Shown in pieces: positions 43,584 through 51,278 of a DNA stretch of 64,000 nucleotides. The DNA lies in contig JAVWTD010000004.1 in NCBI GenBank assembly GCA_036667875.1, forward strand, positions 1 through 64,000. Direction: 5' to 3'. Position 1 is the first letter of the stretch; every line of letters starts with the position of its first letter. Below the pieces are notes generated by a model. The model ran no database searches. It was not told the origin of the DNA and was given only the letters and a program-made list of their open reading frames with translations. The position numbers were made by a program, and so were the translations under genes. This DNA is from CAJGDV01 sp036667875 (GTDB lineage Bacteria; Bacillota_I; Bacilli_A; RF39; UBA660).

Positions 43584-44553
43584 AATTTTCTGCTTCTTCT
43601 AGCATATTAGTTATTAGTATTCCATAGCCTTTTTTAGGATCATTGATAACAACGTGGGTTATTGCACCAATAATTTTATTATCTTGAATAATCGGAGAAC
43701 CACTCATTCCCTGAACGATTCCTCCAGTCTTATTTAATAAAGAAGGGTCTATTACTTCAAACATAATATTTTTTGTTTTATCTGAAATATTTATTTTAGT
43801 TATATTGATTTTATATTTTAAGACTTCATTTAAATTAAGGACGGTTAGTATTTCTGCTTCACCTGTTTTTACTTCAGATGGTTTAGCAACTTTTAACAAA
43901 TTATTATTATTAATATTTATTTCATAATTTCCAAATATACCTTTATTGGTATTTTCAAAAATATGACCAAAGATATTTGAAGAGTCGTACCTAGAATTCT
44001 TTTCTCCAGGTGTTCCTGGTTCACTTCTTTCTATACCTACAACTTCTGAATTAAAGATTGTTCCATCATTTGTCTTTATTATATCTCCTGATTGAGAGTC
44101 TATTATTTCATGCCCTAATGCTCCAAATAATTTAGTATTTGGATCAATATATGTAAGTGTACCTATTCCAGTTATACTATCTTTTACATATAGCCCTGTT
44201 TTACATATACCATTATCTTGTTTTAAGTTTAAGGTTGTTTTTAAGGGTTTTAAGTTTCTTACTAATTCTATTTCTAGTTTAGTACAGTCTGAATTATTAA
44301 CTTTATTTGTAAGTTCTTCGACTGTTTTTATTTCTTGGTTTTCTACTTTTTTTATGGTGTCTCCTATTTTAATCGTATTATCAGCATTTATAATATAGTC
44401 ACCAATTTTGTATGAACCAACAATTAAAACTCCTTCAGTTTTAATGTTAATTCCAATATTCTCCCCACTAGCAATTATGTAGTCAGAATAAGCTTTTGCA
44501 GTAAAAGGAATACATAACAATATACTTAAGAATAAACTAAAATGTTTTTTAAT
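43582..44553 (-). CDS. spoIVB: SpoIVB signalling serine peptidase, probable non-ATG start
   Basis: The forespore-made protease that triggers sigma-K activation. The mature part has a PDZ domain (GDTIKKVENQEIKTVEEL) and the S55 protease domain with GALGHEIIDSQSG (His) and GIVQGMSGSPIIQ (Ser). The N-terminal signal peptide is only complete (KKHFSLFLSILLCIPFTAKA) if translation begins at 44553 with ATT, eight bases after AAAGGAG. In that frame there is no ATG, GTG or TTG near the ribosome binding site, and the nearest standard codon (TTG at 44520) would cut the signal peptide. I therefore give 44553 as the probable start. Confidence 0.85.
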   Translation of the reverse strand: MKKHFSLFLSILLCIPFTAKAYSDYIIASGENIGINIKTEGVLIVGSYKIGDYIINADNTIKIGDTIKKVENQEIKTVEELTNKVNNSDCTKLEIELVRNLKPLKTTLNLKQDNGICKTGLYVKDSITGIGTLTYIDPNTKLFGALGHEIIDSQSGDIIKTNDGTIFNSEVVGIERSEPGTPGEKNSRYDSSNIFGHIFENTNKGIFGNYEININNNNLLKVAKPSEVKTGEAEILTVLNLNEVLKYKINITKINISDKTKNIMFEVIDPSLLNKTGGIVQGMSGSPIIQDNKIIGAITHVVINDPKKGYGILITNMLEEAEN

Positions 44554-44628
44554 TATATCAACTCCTTTGACTACTCTATTATTTTACCCTGTTTATTATA
44601 TTTTATGTGTCTAATTATGTCATTTATA

Positions 44629-44657
44629 TTGCACTATGTCTTTAAATGTTTTATAAT
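44629..44657 (+). promoter_or_regulatory. Sigma-A promoter of the metallophosphoesterase pair
   Basis: TTGCAC (44629-44634) and TATAAT (44652-44657) lie 17 bases apart on the plus strand. Confidence 0.75.
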
Positions 44658-44680
44658 GATGGTGAAAATAGGAGGTTTTT

Positions 44681-45658
44681 ATGGATAAAGAGTTGTTAGA
44701 TAAATTAAAAGATTTATCAAAAAAAGAGATTACTTTAGAAAAACTATGTAATATGTTAGGTTTAAGCAATCTTGAAGTTTTAGGTCTTATTAAGGAACTA
44801 GAAAAAGAAGGACTTAATATAAGTAAGATTGCAAAAGATGATGGAATTCATATTTTAAACAAAGGAGACGTTAATGAATTTAATGATAATCATTATAAAT
44901 TTGGAACAGATGAATACAATGAATTTAAATTTGCAGTAATATCTGATACAAGATTAGGATCAACTTCACAACAGTTATCAATCTTAAATGATATTTACAA
45001 AAAAGCTAATGAATTAGGAATTAAACATGTATTCCACTGTGGAAATATTAGTGAGGGTTTATATCCACTTACAAGTGAATATGCACCTACTTTGTTTGTA
45101 AGTGACACTATTATGCAAGCAAATTATATTGTTCAAAATTATCCATTTGTTGAGGGAATTAAGACATATTTTTTACTAGGAACAAAGGATATTACTCATT
45201 TAAAGAAAAAACAAATTGATATTGGTAAAATTATATCTGAGAGTAGAGAGGATATGATATATCTTGGAATTGATAGATGTAATATTGAAATTGATAAAGT
45301 AAAATTAGATTTAAGAAATGTAAAAGGGAAAAAAACATACACTGTATCATACAGAGCTCAAAAAATTATTGATGCTTTAAGAAGCGAAGATATTCCAGAC
45401 ATTATGATTTATGGTGGATTACTACAAATGGAGAGTTTTAAATATCGTGGAGTTAGATTAATTTCTTCCCCTTCTGTAGTTGCTACTACAAACGAAATGT
45501 TTAATAATGAAAACAATAATACAGTTGGTAATTGGTTTATAACTATAGTTACAAATAAAAAAGGAGAACTTGTAAAGGTAATACCTACAGCTGCTACTTA
45601 TTATAGTACAGATAAATTAGATTATCAAAAATCAAAAGTCTTAAGGGGGGAACAATAA
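44681..45658 (+). CDS. Metallophosphoesterase-like protein with degenerate active site
   Basis: A 325-residue paralogue of the next gene. Residues 1-60 form a winged or helix-turn-helix-like N-terminal domain (EITLEKLCNMLGLSNLEVLG). The phosphoesterase fold follows, but every metal motif is changed. ISDTR (R91) stands where DxH is expected, HCGN (N122) in place of GD, LGTKD in place of GSHD, and GGLLQ in place of GHYH. It should lack phosphatase activity and could be a regulatory partner. Its stop overlaps the active paralogue's ATG (TAATG). Confidence 0.8.
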   Translation: MDKELLDKLKDLSKKEITLEKLCNMLGLSNLEVLGLIKELEKEGLNISKIAKDDGIHILNKGDVNEFNDNHYKFGTDEYNEFKFAVISDTRLGSTSQQLSILNDIYKKANELGIKHVFHCGNISEGLYPLTSEYAPTLFVSDTIMQANYIVQNYPFVEGIKTYFLLGTKDITHLKKKQIDIGKIISESREDMIYLGIDRCNIEIDKVKLDLRNVKGKKTYTVSYRAQKIIDALRSEDIPDIMIYGGLLQMESFKYRGVRLISSPSVVATTNEMFNNENNNTVGNWFITIVTNKKGELVKVIPTAATYYSTDKLDYQKSKVLRGEQ

Positions 45659-46644
45659 TGGATATGGATACTGCAAATAAATTCTACCGTTTAATAAAAA
45701 ATGGAATGACTCTAAAAGATATTGAAAACAAATTAGGAATAAAAGAAGTTGAAGTAATGGGTATGATTGAATTATGTAATATCTATGGAAAACAAATTGA
45801 ATTAGTAGTAGATAATAATGAATGCTGTGTAGTTAAAAAATCAAGCATTAAAAAAACTTCAAAAGAATTAAAACCAAGTTTAGATGAATTAATTCATACT
45901 AAATTATGTATAGTTTCAGATACTCATCTAGGCAATAATCGTCAACAATTACATTTATTAAACAAAGTTTACGAAGAAGCATATAAAAGAGAGATTGACA
46001 CAGTTCTTCACTGTGGAGACCTAGTAGATGGGGATTATACCTCTGTTAGAAAAGAACAGAAAAGATTGAATTTTTTACTAGGATTTGACCAACAATGTGG
46101 ATATGTTGTTGATATGTATCCAAGTGTAAATGGAATAACTACTAAATTTATTTTAGGAAGTCATGATGAAACTCATTTTAAAAATGGAGGTGCTACTATT
46201 GAAAAGTGGTTACCAAAATGTCGTAAAGACATGATTTTTCTAGGTCAAGATACGGCTGATATAGTTATAGACAAAGTTAAAATAACAATGGATCACCCAG
46301 GAGATGGATGTGCTCAAGGATTAAGTTACAAACCTCAAAAAAGAATCGATATTCTAGAAGTTGGAGCAAAACCAAGTGTTCTATTAATTGGACATTATCA
46401 TAAAAGCTATTACTTTAATTATAGAAATGTAAATGCTTTAATTGTTCCCGCTTTATGTGATAAGACTCAATTTCAACAAAAGAAAATGTTAACAAATGTT
46501 ATGGGTGCATATTTCCTTGATATTTATTCTGATGAAAAAGGAAATATTCAATATTTTATTCCAGAAGAAATGTCATTTGGACACAATGATGTTTGGGATG
46601 AAGCAGGAAAAGATATGAAGAAAGTAAAAAGACTAAGTATTTAG
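45658..46644 (+). CDS. Metallophosphoesterase with N-terminal helix-turn-helix-like domain
   Basis: A 328-residue calcineurin-like phosphoesterase. Residues 1-60 form a helix-turn-helix-like domain (GMTLKDIENKLGIKEVEVMG). The metal motifs are complete: VSDTHLG (D88, H90), HCGDLVDGD (D121), LGSHDETH, a later MDHPGDG, and LIGHYHKSYYF. It could be a nucleotide or nucleic-acid phosphatase. A strong GGGGGG site precedes the ATG, inside the first gene's 3' end. It is translationally coupled to the inactive paralogue. The substrate is unknown. Confidence 0.85.
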   Translation: MDMDTANKFYRLIKNGMTLKDIENKLGIKEVEVMGMIELCNIYGKQIELVVDNNECCVVKKSSIKKTSKELKPSLDELIHTKLCIVSDTHLGNNRQQLHLLNKVYEEAYKREIDTVLHCGDLVDGDYTSVRKEQKRLNFLLGFDQQCGYVVDMYPSVNGITTKFILGSHDETHFKNGGATIEKWLPKCRKDMIFLGQDTADIVIDKVKITMDHPGDGCAQGLSYKPQKRIDILEVGAKPSVLLIGHYHKSYYFNYRNVNALIVPALCDKTQFQQKKMLTNVMGAYFLDIYSDEKGNIQYFIPEEMSFGHNDVWDEAGKDMKKVKRLSI

Positions 46645-46653
46645 TCTTTTTTT
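46627..46653 (+). terminator. Intrinsic terminator of the metallophosphoesterase pair
   Basis: AAAAGACTAA / TTAGTCTTTT is a perfect 10-bp stem with a 4-base loop and T tract. The stop codon lies inside its 3' arm. Confidence 0.85.
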
Positions 46654-46686
46654 ATGAAATATTTTATTTATTTTTAGTGGGACAAT

Positions 46687-46725
46687 AAAAAAAGGGCACA
46701 AAAACTTGGGATGTTTTCATACACC
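46687..46725 (-). terminator. Intrinsic terminator of the candidate ncRNA
   Basis: About 10 contiguous pairs (GTATGAAAAC with GTTTTTGTGC, some G-U) plus an outer G-C, a loop ATCCCAA, and a run of seven T residues on the minus strand. Confidence 0.65.
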
Positions 46726-46948
46726 TGTTATACATTAAATTAAATTAATAAAAAATTAAAGTTTCCTAGTTATCCGATTTATAATGATTAAATAAATATA
46801 ATTTGGGCCGCATTTTTATATAGATAGATTGGTCTTAATGCTTACATTTATTTAGTAGTTTAAATAATATATATATATATTAGTAAGTTGAATTTTGGGC
46901 TAATTCATCTTATTTTGATAAGTAAAATCTTGGGCTATCTTACTTATA
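46687..46948 (-). ncRNA. Candidate structured ncRNA with four CCCAA-displaying hairpins
   Basis: The region between two convergent gene ends has no open frame. On the minus strand it carries a sigma-A promoter, two small hairpins (46918-46947 and 46884-46912) with loops containing AGCCCAA, a larger one (46790-46853) with GGCCCAAA in an internal loop, and a terminator hairpin (46694-46725) whose loop is ATCCCAA, followed by seven T residues. The total is about 260 nt. No known RNA family is recognised. C-rich exposed loops are typical of base-pairing sRNAs. Expression is inferred. Confidence 0.6.
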
Positions 46949-46953
46949 CTTTC

Positions 46954-46981
46954 ATTATACCATTTAAATTATATTAATCAA
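46954..46981 (-). promoter_or_regulatory. Sigma-A promoter of the candidate ncRNA
   Basis: TTGATT (46976-46981) and TATAAT (46954-46959) are 16 bases apart on the minus strand, 30 bases past the xseB stop. No minus-strand coding gene follows. Confidence 0.65.
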
Positions 46982-47009
46982 CATATATTTACAAATTTTT
47001 ACATTTTAC

Positions 47010-47216
47010 TTATGATAATTCAAAATCTTTAAGTTCGCCGTCTTTTGAAACAATCTTTGTTATTTTTTCTTCAGCATCTTTTAATTCAATGTCACATTCT
47101 TTAATTAATTTCATTGCTTCAGTATATTTGTTTATTGAATCATCTAAATTTATTTCATCAAGTTCTAATTCTGCTACAATTTTTTCTAATATTTTCATTT
47201 TTTCTTCAAATTTCAT
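47010..47216 (-). CDS. xseB: Exodeoxyribonuclease VII small subunit (XseB)
   Basis: A 68-residue helical protein matching XseB (FEEKMKILEKIVAELE, INLDDSINKYTEAMKLI). Several copies bind one XseA subunit. I use the ATG at 47216, which has GGTGA just upstream and lies one base after the xseA stop. Another ATG four codons earlier is inside xseA. Regulated as part of nusB-xseA-xseB. Confidence 0.9.
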   Translation of the reverse strand: MKFEEKMKILEKIVAELELDEINLDDSINKYTEAMKLIKECDIELKDAEEKITKIVSKDGELKDFELS

Positions 47217-47217
47217 A

Positions 47218-48555
47218 TTATTCACCATTTTTCCTTTTTACTTCTGCTTCTATATTGCCGTTAGATAATTTTACTTTAATTAAATCGTTTATTTTAACTT
47301 CATCAATACTTCCTAATACTTTATTTCCTATATAAGTTATACTATAACCTCTTTTTAGGATTGATATAGGGTTTAGTATTTCTAATTTATCCATTAATTG
47401 ATTGAAGTTATTTTTTGTTATTTTTAATTTATGACTTAACAATAAATTCAACTTATTTTTGCTTGTTTCAATAAATGTTTTGTTTTTAATTATTTTGTTA
47501 ATGGGATTTAAGTATTCCATTTGTTTATTTAAATTTAATACATTATTTATTGAGTTATCAAGTTTTTGTTTTAAAAGGGTTATTAGTTTTTCATTTAATA
47601 AATCTAATTTTTGTAGTTTATTATCAATAATTAATCTAGGATTTTTTATAACAAATGAATTTTTAATGTTATTAATTTTTAATTTATTAATGTTAAATTT
47701 TCGGTTCATGCTTTCATTTGTTCTTATATTTATTTGATTTAAATATTTTATTAAATCTATTAAGTTTGGTACGGCCTTTTCTGCTGCTCCTGTTGGAGTC
47801 TCAGCTCTGTAGTCTGCTACAAAGTCTGCTATTGTAAAGTCAACTTCATGTCCTGTTCCGCTTATAACGGGTATTCTACAGTTATAAATTGCTCTTGCTA
47901 CTATTTCTTCGTTAAAAGGCCAAAGGTCTTCAATTGACCCCCCACCTCGTCCTACTATGAGGATATCAAGGTTATAATTATTAGCAAGTTCAATGTTTCT
48001 TACAATATCAGTAGCAGCTCTTTCTCCTTGAACTAAACTTGGTAGAATTATTATTTCGGCTATTTTATAACGCCTTTTTATTGTTGATATTATATCTTTA
48101 ATTGCTGCTCCTGTAGGAGCTGTTATAACTCCAATTCTTTTTGGGAATTTGGGTATAGGCACTTTATGAGCCGGATCAAATAATCCTTCTTTTTTTAAAT
48201 CTTCTTTTAATTTCTCAAAAGCTATATAAAGGTTCCCTACTCCATCTTCAAGCATTTCTTCAATATATATTTGATAATTACCAGTTGATTCAAAAAGACT
48301 AATGTGCCCCATTACTAAAACTTTTGTTCCATCAGTTGGTTTAAACTTTAACTTTTTAGCATTTGTGCTAAACATTATTGCATTAATTTTAGATTTATCA
48401 TCTTTTAAGGAAAAATACATATGACCTGTAGAATGTCCCTTAAAATTAGATATTTCTCCCTTCAAAAAAACACATTTTAAGTGCTTATCCGAATCAAATT
48501 TATACTTTAAATATTTTGTTAATGAACTTATTGTTAGGTACTCTTTTTCTTTCAT
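47218..48555 (-). CDS. xseA: Exodeoxyribonuclease VII large subunit (XseA)
   Basis: The catalytic subunit of ExoVII, which trims single-stranded DNA to oligonucleotides. The 445-residue product has an N-terminal OB fold (SSLTKYLKYKF, LKGEISNFKGHSTGHMYF), the catalytic core (ITAPTGAAIKDIISTIKRR, GRGGGSIEDLWPFNEE, AETPTGAAE) and the long coiled C-terminal region with a final RGYSITY. AGGAGG precedes the start. It lies eight bases after nusB. Confidence 0.95.
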   Translation of the reverse strand: MKEKEYLTISSLTKYLKYKFDSDKHLKCVFLKGEISNFKGHSTGHMYFSLKDDKSKINAIMFSTNAKKLKFKPTDGTKVLVMGHISLFESTGNYQIYIEEMLEDGVGNLYIAFEKLKEDLKKEGLFDPAHKVPIPKFPKRIGVITAPTGAAIKDIISTIKRRYKIAEIIILPSLVQGERAATDIVRNIELANNYNLDILIVGRGGGSIEDLWPFNEEIVARAIYNCRIPVISGTGHEVDFTIADFVADYRAETPTGAAEKAVPNLIDLIKYLNQINIRTNESMNRKFNINKLKINNIKNSFVIKNPRLIIDNKLQKLDLLNEKLITLLKQKLDNSINNVLNLNKQMEYLNPINKIIKNKTFIETSKNKLNLLLSHKLKITKNNFNQLMDKLEILNPISILKRGYSITYIGNKVLGSIDEVKINDLIKVKLSNGNIEAEVKRKNGE

Positions 48556-48563
48556 AAGACCTC

Positions 48564-48965
48564 CTATTTTTGATGATAAACTTTGTCTAATACTCCATTA
48601 ATCATTTTTCTTACTTCGTCATCACTATATACTTTAGCAAGTTCTATTGCTTCATTGATAGCAACAATTTCTGGTGTTTTTGTATATGTTAATTCATATA
48701 TACCCATTCTTAAAATAGCTTGATCAGTATTTCCTAATCTATTTATTTTCCAACCATTTAAGTATTTATTTGCTAATTCATCTATTTCATTACGATATGT
48801 AATTACTCCATATACTACTTCTTTTACAAACTCATTGTCTATTTCTGATGTTTCTTTTATTACTTCATTAATATCATATTCAATTTTATTGTTATCATAA
48901 ACATTTAGTTGATAAAGAATTGTCATTATTTTTTTTCTTAATTCACTTCTATTCATTTGTTCCAT
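48564..48965 (-). CDS. nusB: Transcription antitermination factor NusB
   Basis: A 133-residue all-helical protein that joins NusE to boost rRNA antitermination. Marks include RSELRKKIMTILYQLNV near the start and TDQAILRMGIYELTY, then VAINEAIELAKVYS near the end. GAGGTGA lies seven bases before the ATG. It begins the nusB-xseA-xseB transcript. Length and motifs are normal. Confidence 0.93.
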   Translation of the reverse strand: MEQMNRSELRKKIMTILYQLNVYDNNKIEYDINEVIKETSEIDNEFVKEVVYGVITYRNEIDELANKYLNGWKINRLGNTDQAILRMGIYELTYTKTPEIVAINEAIELAKVYSDDEVRKMINGVLDKVYHQK

Positions 48966-48984
48966 CTAAAAATCACCTCTAATC

Positions 48985-48993
48985 ATTATAGCA
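48985..48993 (-). promoter_or_regulatory. Extended -10 promoter of nusB-xseA-xseB
   Basis: TGCTATAAT lies 20 bases upstream of the nusB start. A clear -35 box is lacking. Confidence 0.5.
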
Positions 48994-49016
48994 TATAAAC
49001 TTTAAAATAAAATATT

Positions 49017-49403
49017 TTATATATATTTTTCAGCTTTTCCTTCATAAATTTTAATTATTGTTGCTATAGAAAGATAGAAAAACATTACTAATAATAATAT
49101 CCATCCTATAATAGGGACAATAAATAAAACTATCCATACATAAGGTGAAAGATATAATTCTTTTCCAGATACTTCAAGTTTAAATGCTACTTGACAAGTC
49201 ATTTGAATTAGTAAAACCATTGCCATTATAGCAAGAGGAAATCCACAGCAAAGAGCTCCTAGAATCCAATTTTTATAATTTGCATACCATGCATTTTTAT
49301 CAAAACAATTTAATAAAGCTGCTAATACTAATACTGAAGTTCCACCTGTAAATAATTGAAGTAGTAACCAAACCCACCAATTTTCTTTTTTTATTATTTC
49401 CAT
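49017..49403 (-). CDS. Three-helix membrane protein of unknown function
   Basis: A 128-residue protein with three membrane segments (about 11-30, 45-70 and 87-118) and a tryptophan-rich start (ENWWVWLLLQLF). No known family is recognised. It follows dxs by 24 bases, so it is probably read from the mutS-dxs transcript. The start has GGGAGG upstream. Composition matches the neighbours. Confidence 0.6.
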   Translation of the reverse strand: MEIIKKENWWVWLLLQLFTGGTSVLVLAALLNCFDKNAWYANYKNWILGALCCGFPLAIMAMVLLIQMTCQVAFKLEVSGKELYLSPYVWIVLFIVPIIGWILLLVMFFYLSIATIIKIYEGKAEKYI

Positions 49404-49427
49404 TAAACATACCTCCCTTATTATGTA

Positions 49428-51278
49428 TTATATCATATTCTTAATCTTTTTAGATATACTTTTATAATCTAGTTCTAAAAACTCTAAAATTTTATCAGTA
49501 TTACCTTGTTTTACAAATATATCGTTTACAGCAAATATTTTCATCTTTGGAGTATAACCATTATTAATTGCATAAGTACTTAAAATACTTCCTAAAGAAC
49601 CCGTTAAAGAACTTTCTTCATATATAAATATGGGCGTATTTAAATTTAGAATTTCTTTAAACATTTTTATATCAAATGGCTTTATAAATCGTGAATTAAC
49701 TACATTAAGGTCTAATTCTTCTCCAATTAGAAGGGCAGTATTTAAGAAATCTCCATAAGAAATAATTGTTCCTTTTGTTCCTACCTTTAGTTTGTCCCAT
49801 TTTCCTATTTCTAATAATTTATAGTCTTCATATTTATATTCTATTTTAGCCCTTGAATACCTTATAGCTACAGGATGATTAATATTAAAGGCAGTGTAAA
49901 GCATGTTGCCAGCCTCAACAGAATTTGATGGAGCCATTATAATCATATTAGGTATATGACTTAAAAGGGCTATATCGTAAATACCTTGATGAGTCTCTCC
50001 ATCATCTCCAACAATACCTGCTCTATCTATACCAATAACAACATTTGTATCCATTCTTGCAATATCTTGATTTATTTGATCATATCCTCTTTGAAGAAAA
50101 GTTGAATAAATTGAAACAAATGGTTTTTTTCCAGATAAGGCAATTGCATTTGCTAAAACTAAAGCATGTTCTTCTGCTATTCCTACATCAATAAAATGTT
50201 TAGGATATTTTTCTTTAAATTTATTTAATTTTGAGCCATTAGCCATAGCGGGTGTAATTGCTATTATTTTATTGTTTAATTCTTTTATATTTATTAAATG
50301 ATTAGATATTATCTCACTCCATGATGTAAGATTATCTTTCTTTTTAAGTACTTTCCCTGTTTCTTTATCAAAAGGTGCAATTCCATGCCACACTCCTTCA
50401 ATATCTTCTTCAGCATATTTATATCCTTTTCCTTTTTCAGTTATAACATGAAGAAGAACAGGTCTTTGTCTTTTTTTTGCTAATTCTAAATATAGAAGCA
50501 TTTCATCGTAATCGTGCCCATTTATTGGTCCAAAGTAATCAAGACCAAGTTCTTCAAAAAGATATCCTTCTTTCATATAAATTTTTTTGAATGATTCTTT
50601 TATTAGTTTTAATCCGGTTCCTACTTTTTTGCCGAGATATGGAATTTTTCCAATGACTCCTTTTGTATCTGTTTTAGCAATTTCATATTTATAGTTTGTT
50701 CTTATTTTATCTAATGTATTATGAATGGCTCCAACATTTTTAGATATACTCATTTCATTATCATTTAGAATTACAATTAGTTTAGTATTAAGTGAACCAA
50801 TGTGGTTTAATGCTTCATACGCTAGACCATTACCTATTGAACCATCTCCAATTACTGCTATTATATTGTTTTTCTTTTTGTCTAAATCTCTTGAAATGGC
50901 AAAACCAAGACAAGCACTTAGACTAGTAGATGAGTGACCTGCTTCATAGGAATCATGTGGGGATTCATTTCTTTTTTGAAATCCAGATAAACCATTAAAT
51001 TGTCTTAGCGTATCAAATTTATTAGCTCTTCCTGTAAGTATTTTATGGGTATAGGCTTGGTGTCCTACGTCAAAAATTATCTTATCTTTTGGGCTATCAA
51101 ATGTTTTATGGATAGCTATTGTTAAATCAACAATTCCAAGATTTGAAGATAGATGACCTCCTGTTTTGGAAATACTATCTATTAGAAATTTTCTTATATT
51201 TTTTGCTAGTTCTTCTAGTTCTTCTTTTTTTAATTTCTTTAAAAATTTAGGGTCTTTTATTTCTTCTATTTTCATCAT
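49428..51278 (-). CDS. dxs: 1-deoxy-D-xylulose-5-phosphate synthase (Dxs)
   Basis: The thiamine-diphosphate enzyme that starts the non-mevalonate isoprenoid pathway from pyruvate and glyceraldehyde 3-phosphate. The 616-residue product has SSNLGIVDLTIAIHK, the ThDP motif GDGSIGNGLAYEALNH ... NDNEMS, GPINGHD, and the transketolase core AEEHALVLANAIA and DRAGIVGDDGETHQG. The ATG overlaps the mutS stop (ATGATGA). It supplies polyprenyl carriers for cell wall work. Confidence 0.96.
   Translation of the reverse strand: MMKIEEIKDPKFLKKLKKEELEELAKNIRKFLIDSISKTGGHLSSNLGIVDLTIAIHKTFDSPKDKIIFDVGHQAYTHKILTGRANKFDTLRQFNGLSGFQKRNESPHDSYEAGHSSTSLSACLGFAISRDLDKKKNNIIAVIGDGSIGNGLAYEALNHIGSLNTKLIVILNDNEMSISKNVGAIHNTLDKIRTNYKYEIAKTDTKGVIGKIPYLGKKVGTGLKLIKESFKKIYMKEGYLFEELGLDYFGPINGHDYDEMLLYLELAKKRQRPVLLHVITEKGKGYKYAEEDIEGVWHGIAPFDKETGKVLKKKDNLTSWSEIISNHLINIKELNNKIIAITPAMANGSKLNKFKEKYPKHFIDVGIAEEHALVLANAIALSGKKPFVSIYSTFLQRGYDQINQDIARMDTNVVIGIDRAGIVGDDGETHQGIYDIALLSHIPNMIIMAPSNSVEAGNMLYTAFNINHPVAIRYSRAKIEYKYEDYKLLEIGKWDKLKVGTKGTIISYGDFLNTALLIGEELDLNVVNSRFIKPFDIKMFKEILNLNTPIFIYEESSLTGSLGSILSTYAINNGYTPKMKIFAVNDIFVKQGNTDKILEFLELDYKSISKKIKNMI

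Noticed and set aside
44560..44650. Sigma-F or sigma-G promoter for spoIVB
   Set aside because: A CATAATT sequence is present, but the match to the consensus is too weak to report.
46654..47009. Known structured RNAs (tmRNA, RNase P, T-box, 6S) in the 46.7 kb intergenic region
   Set aside because: None of their conserved sequence blocks is present; only the CCCAA hairpins are.
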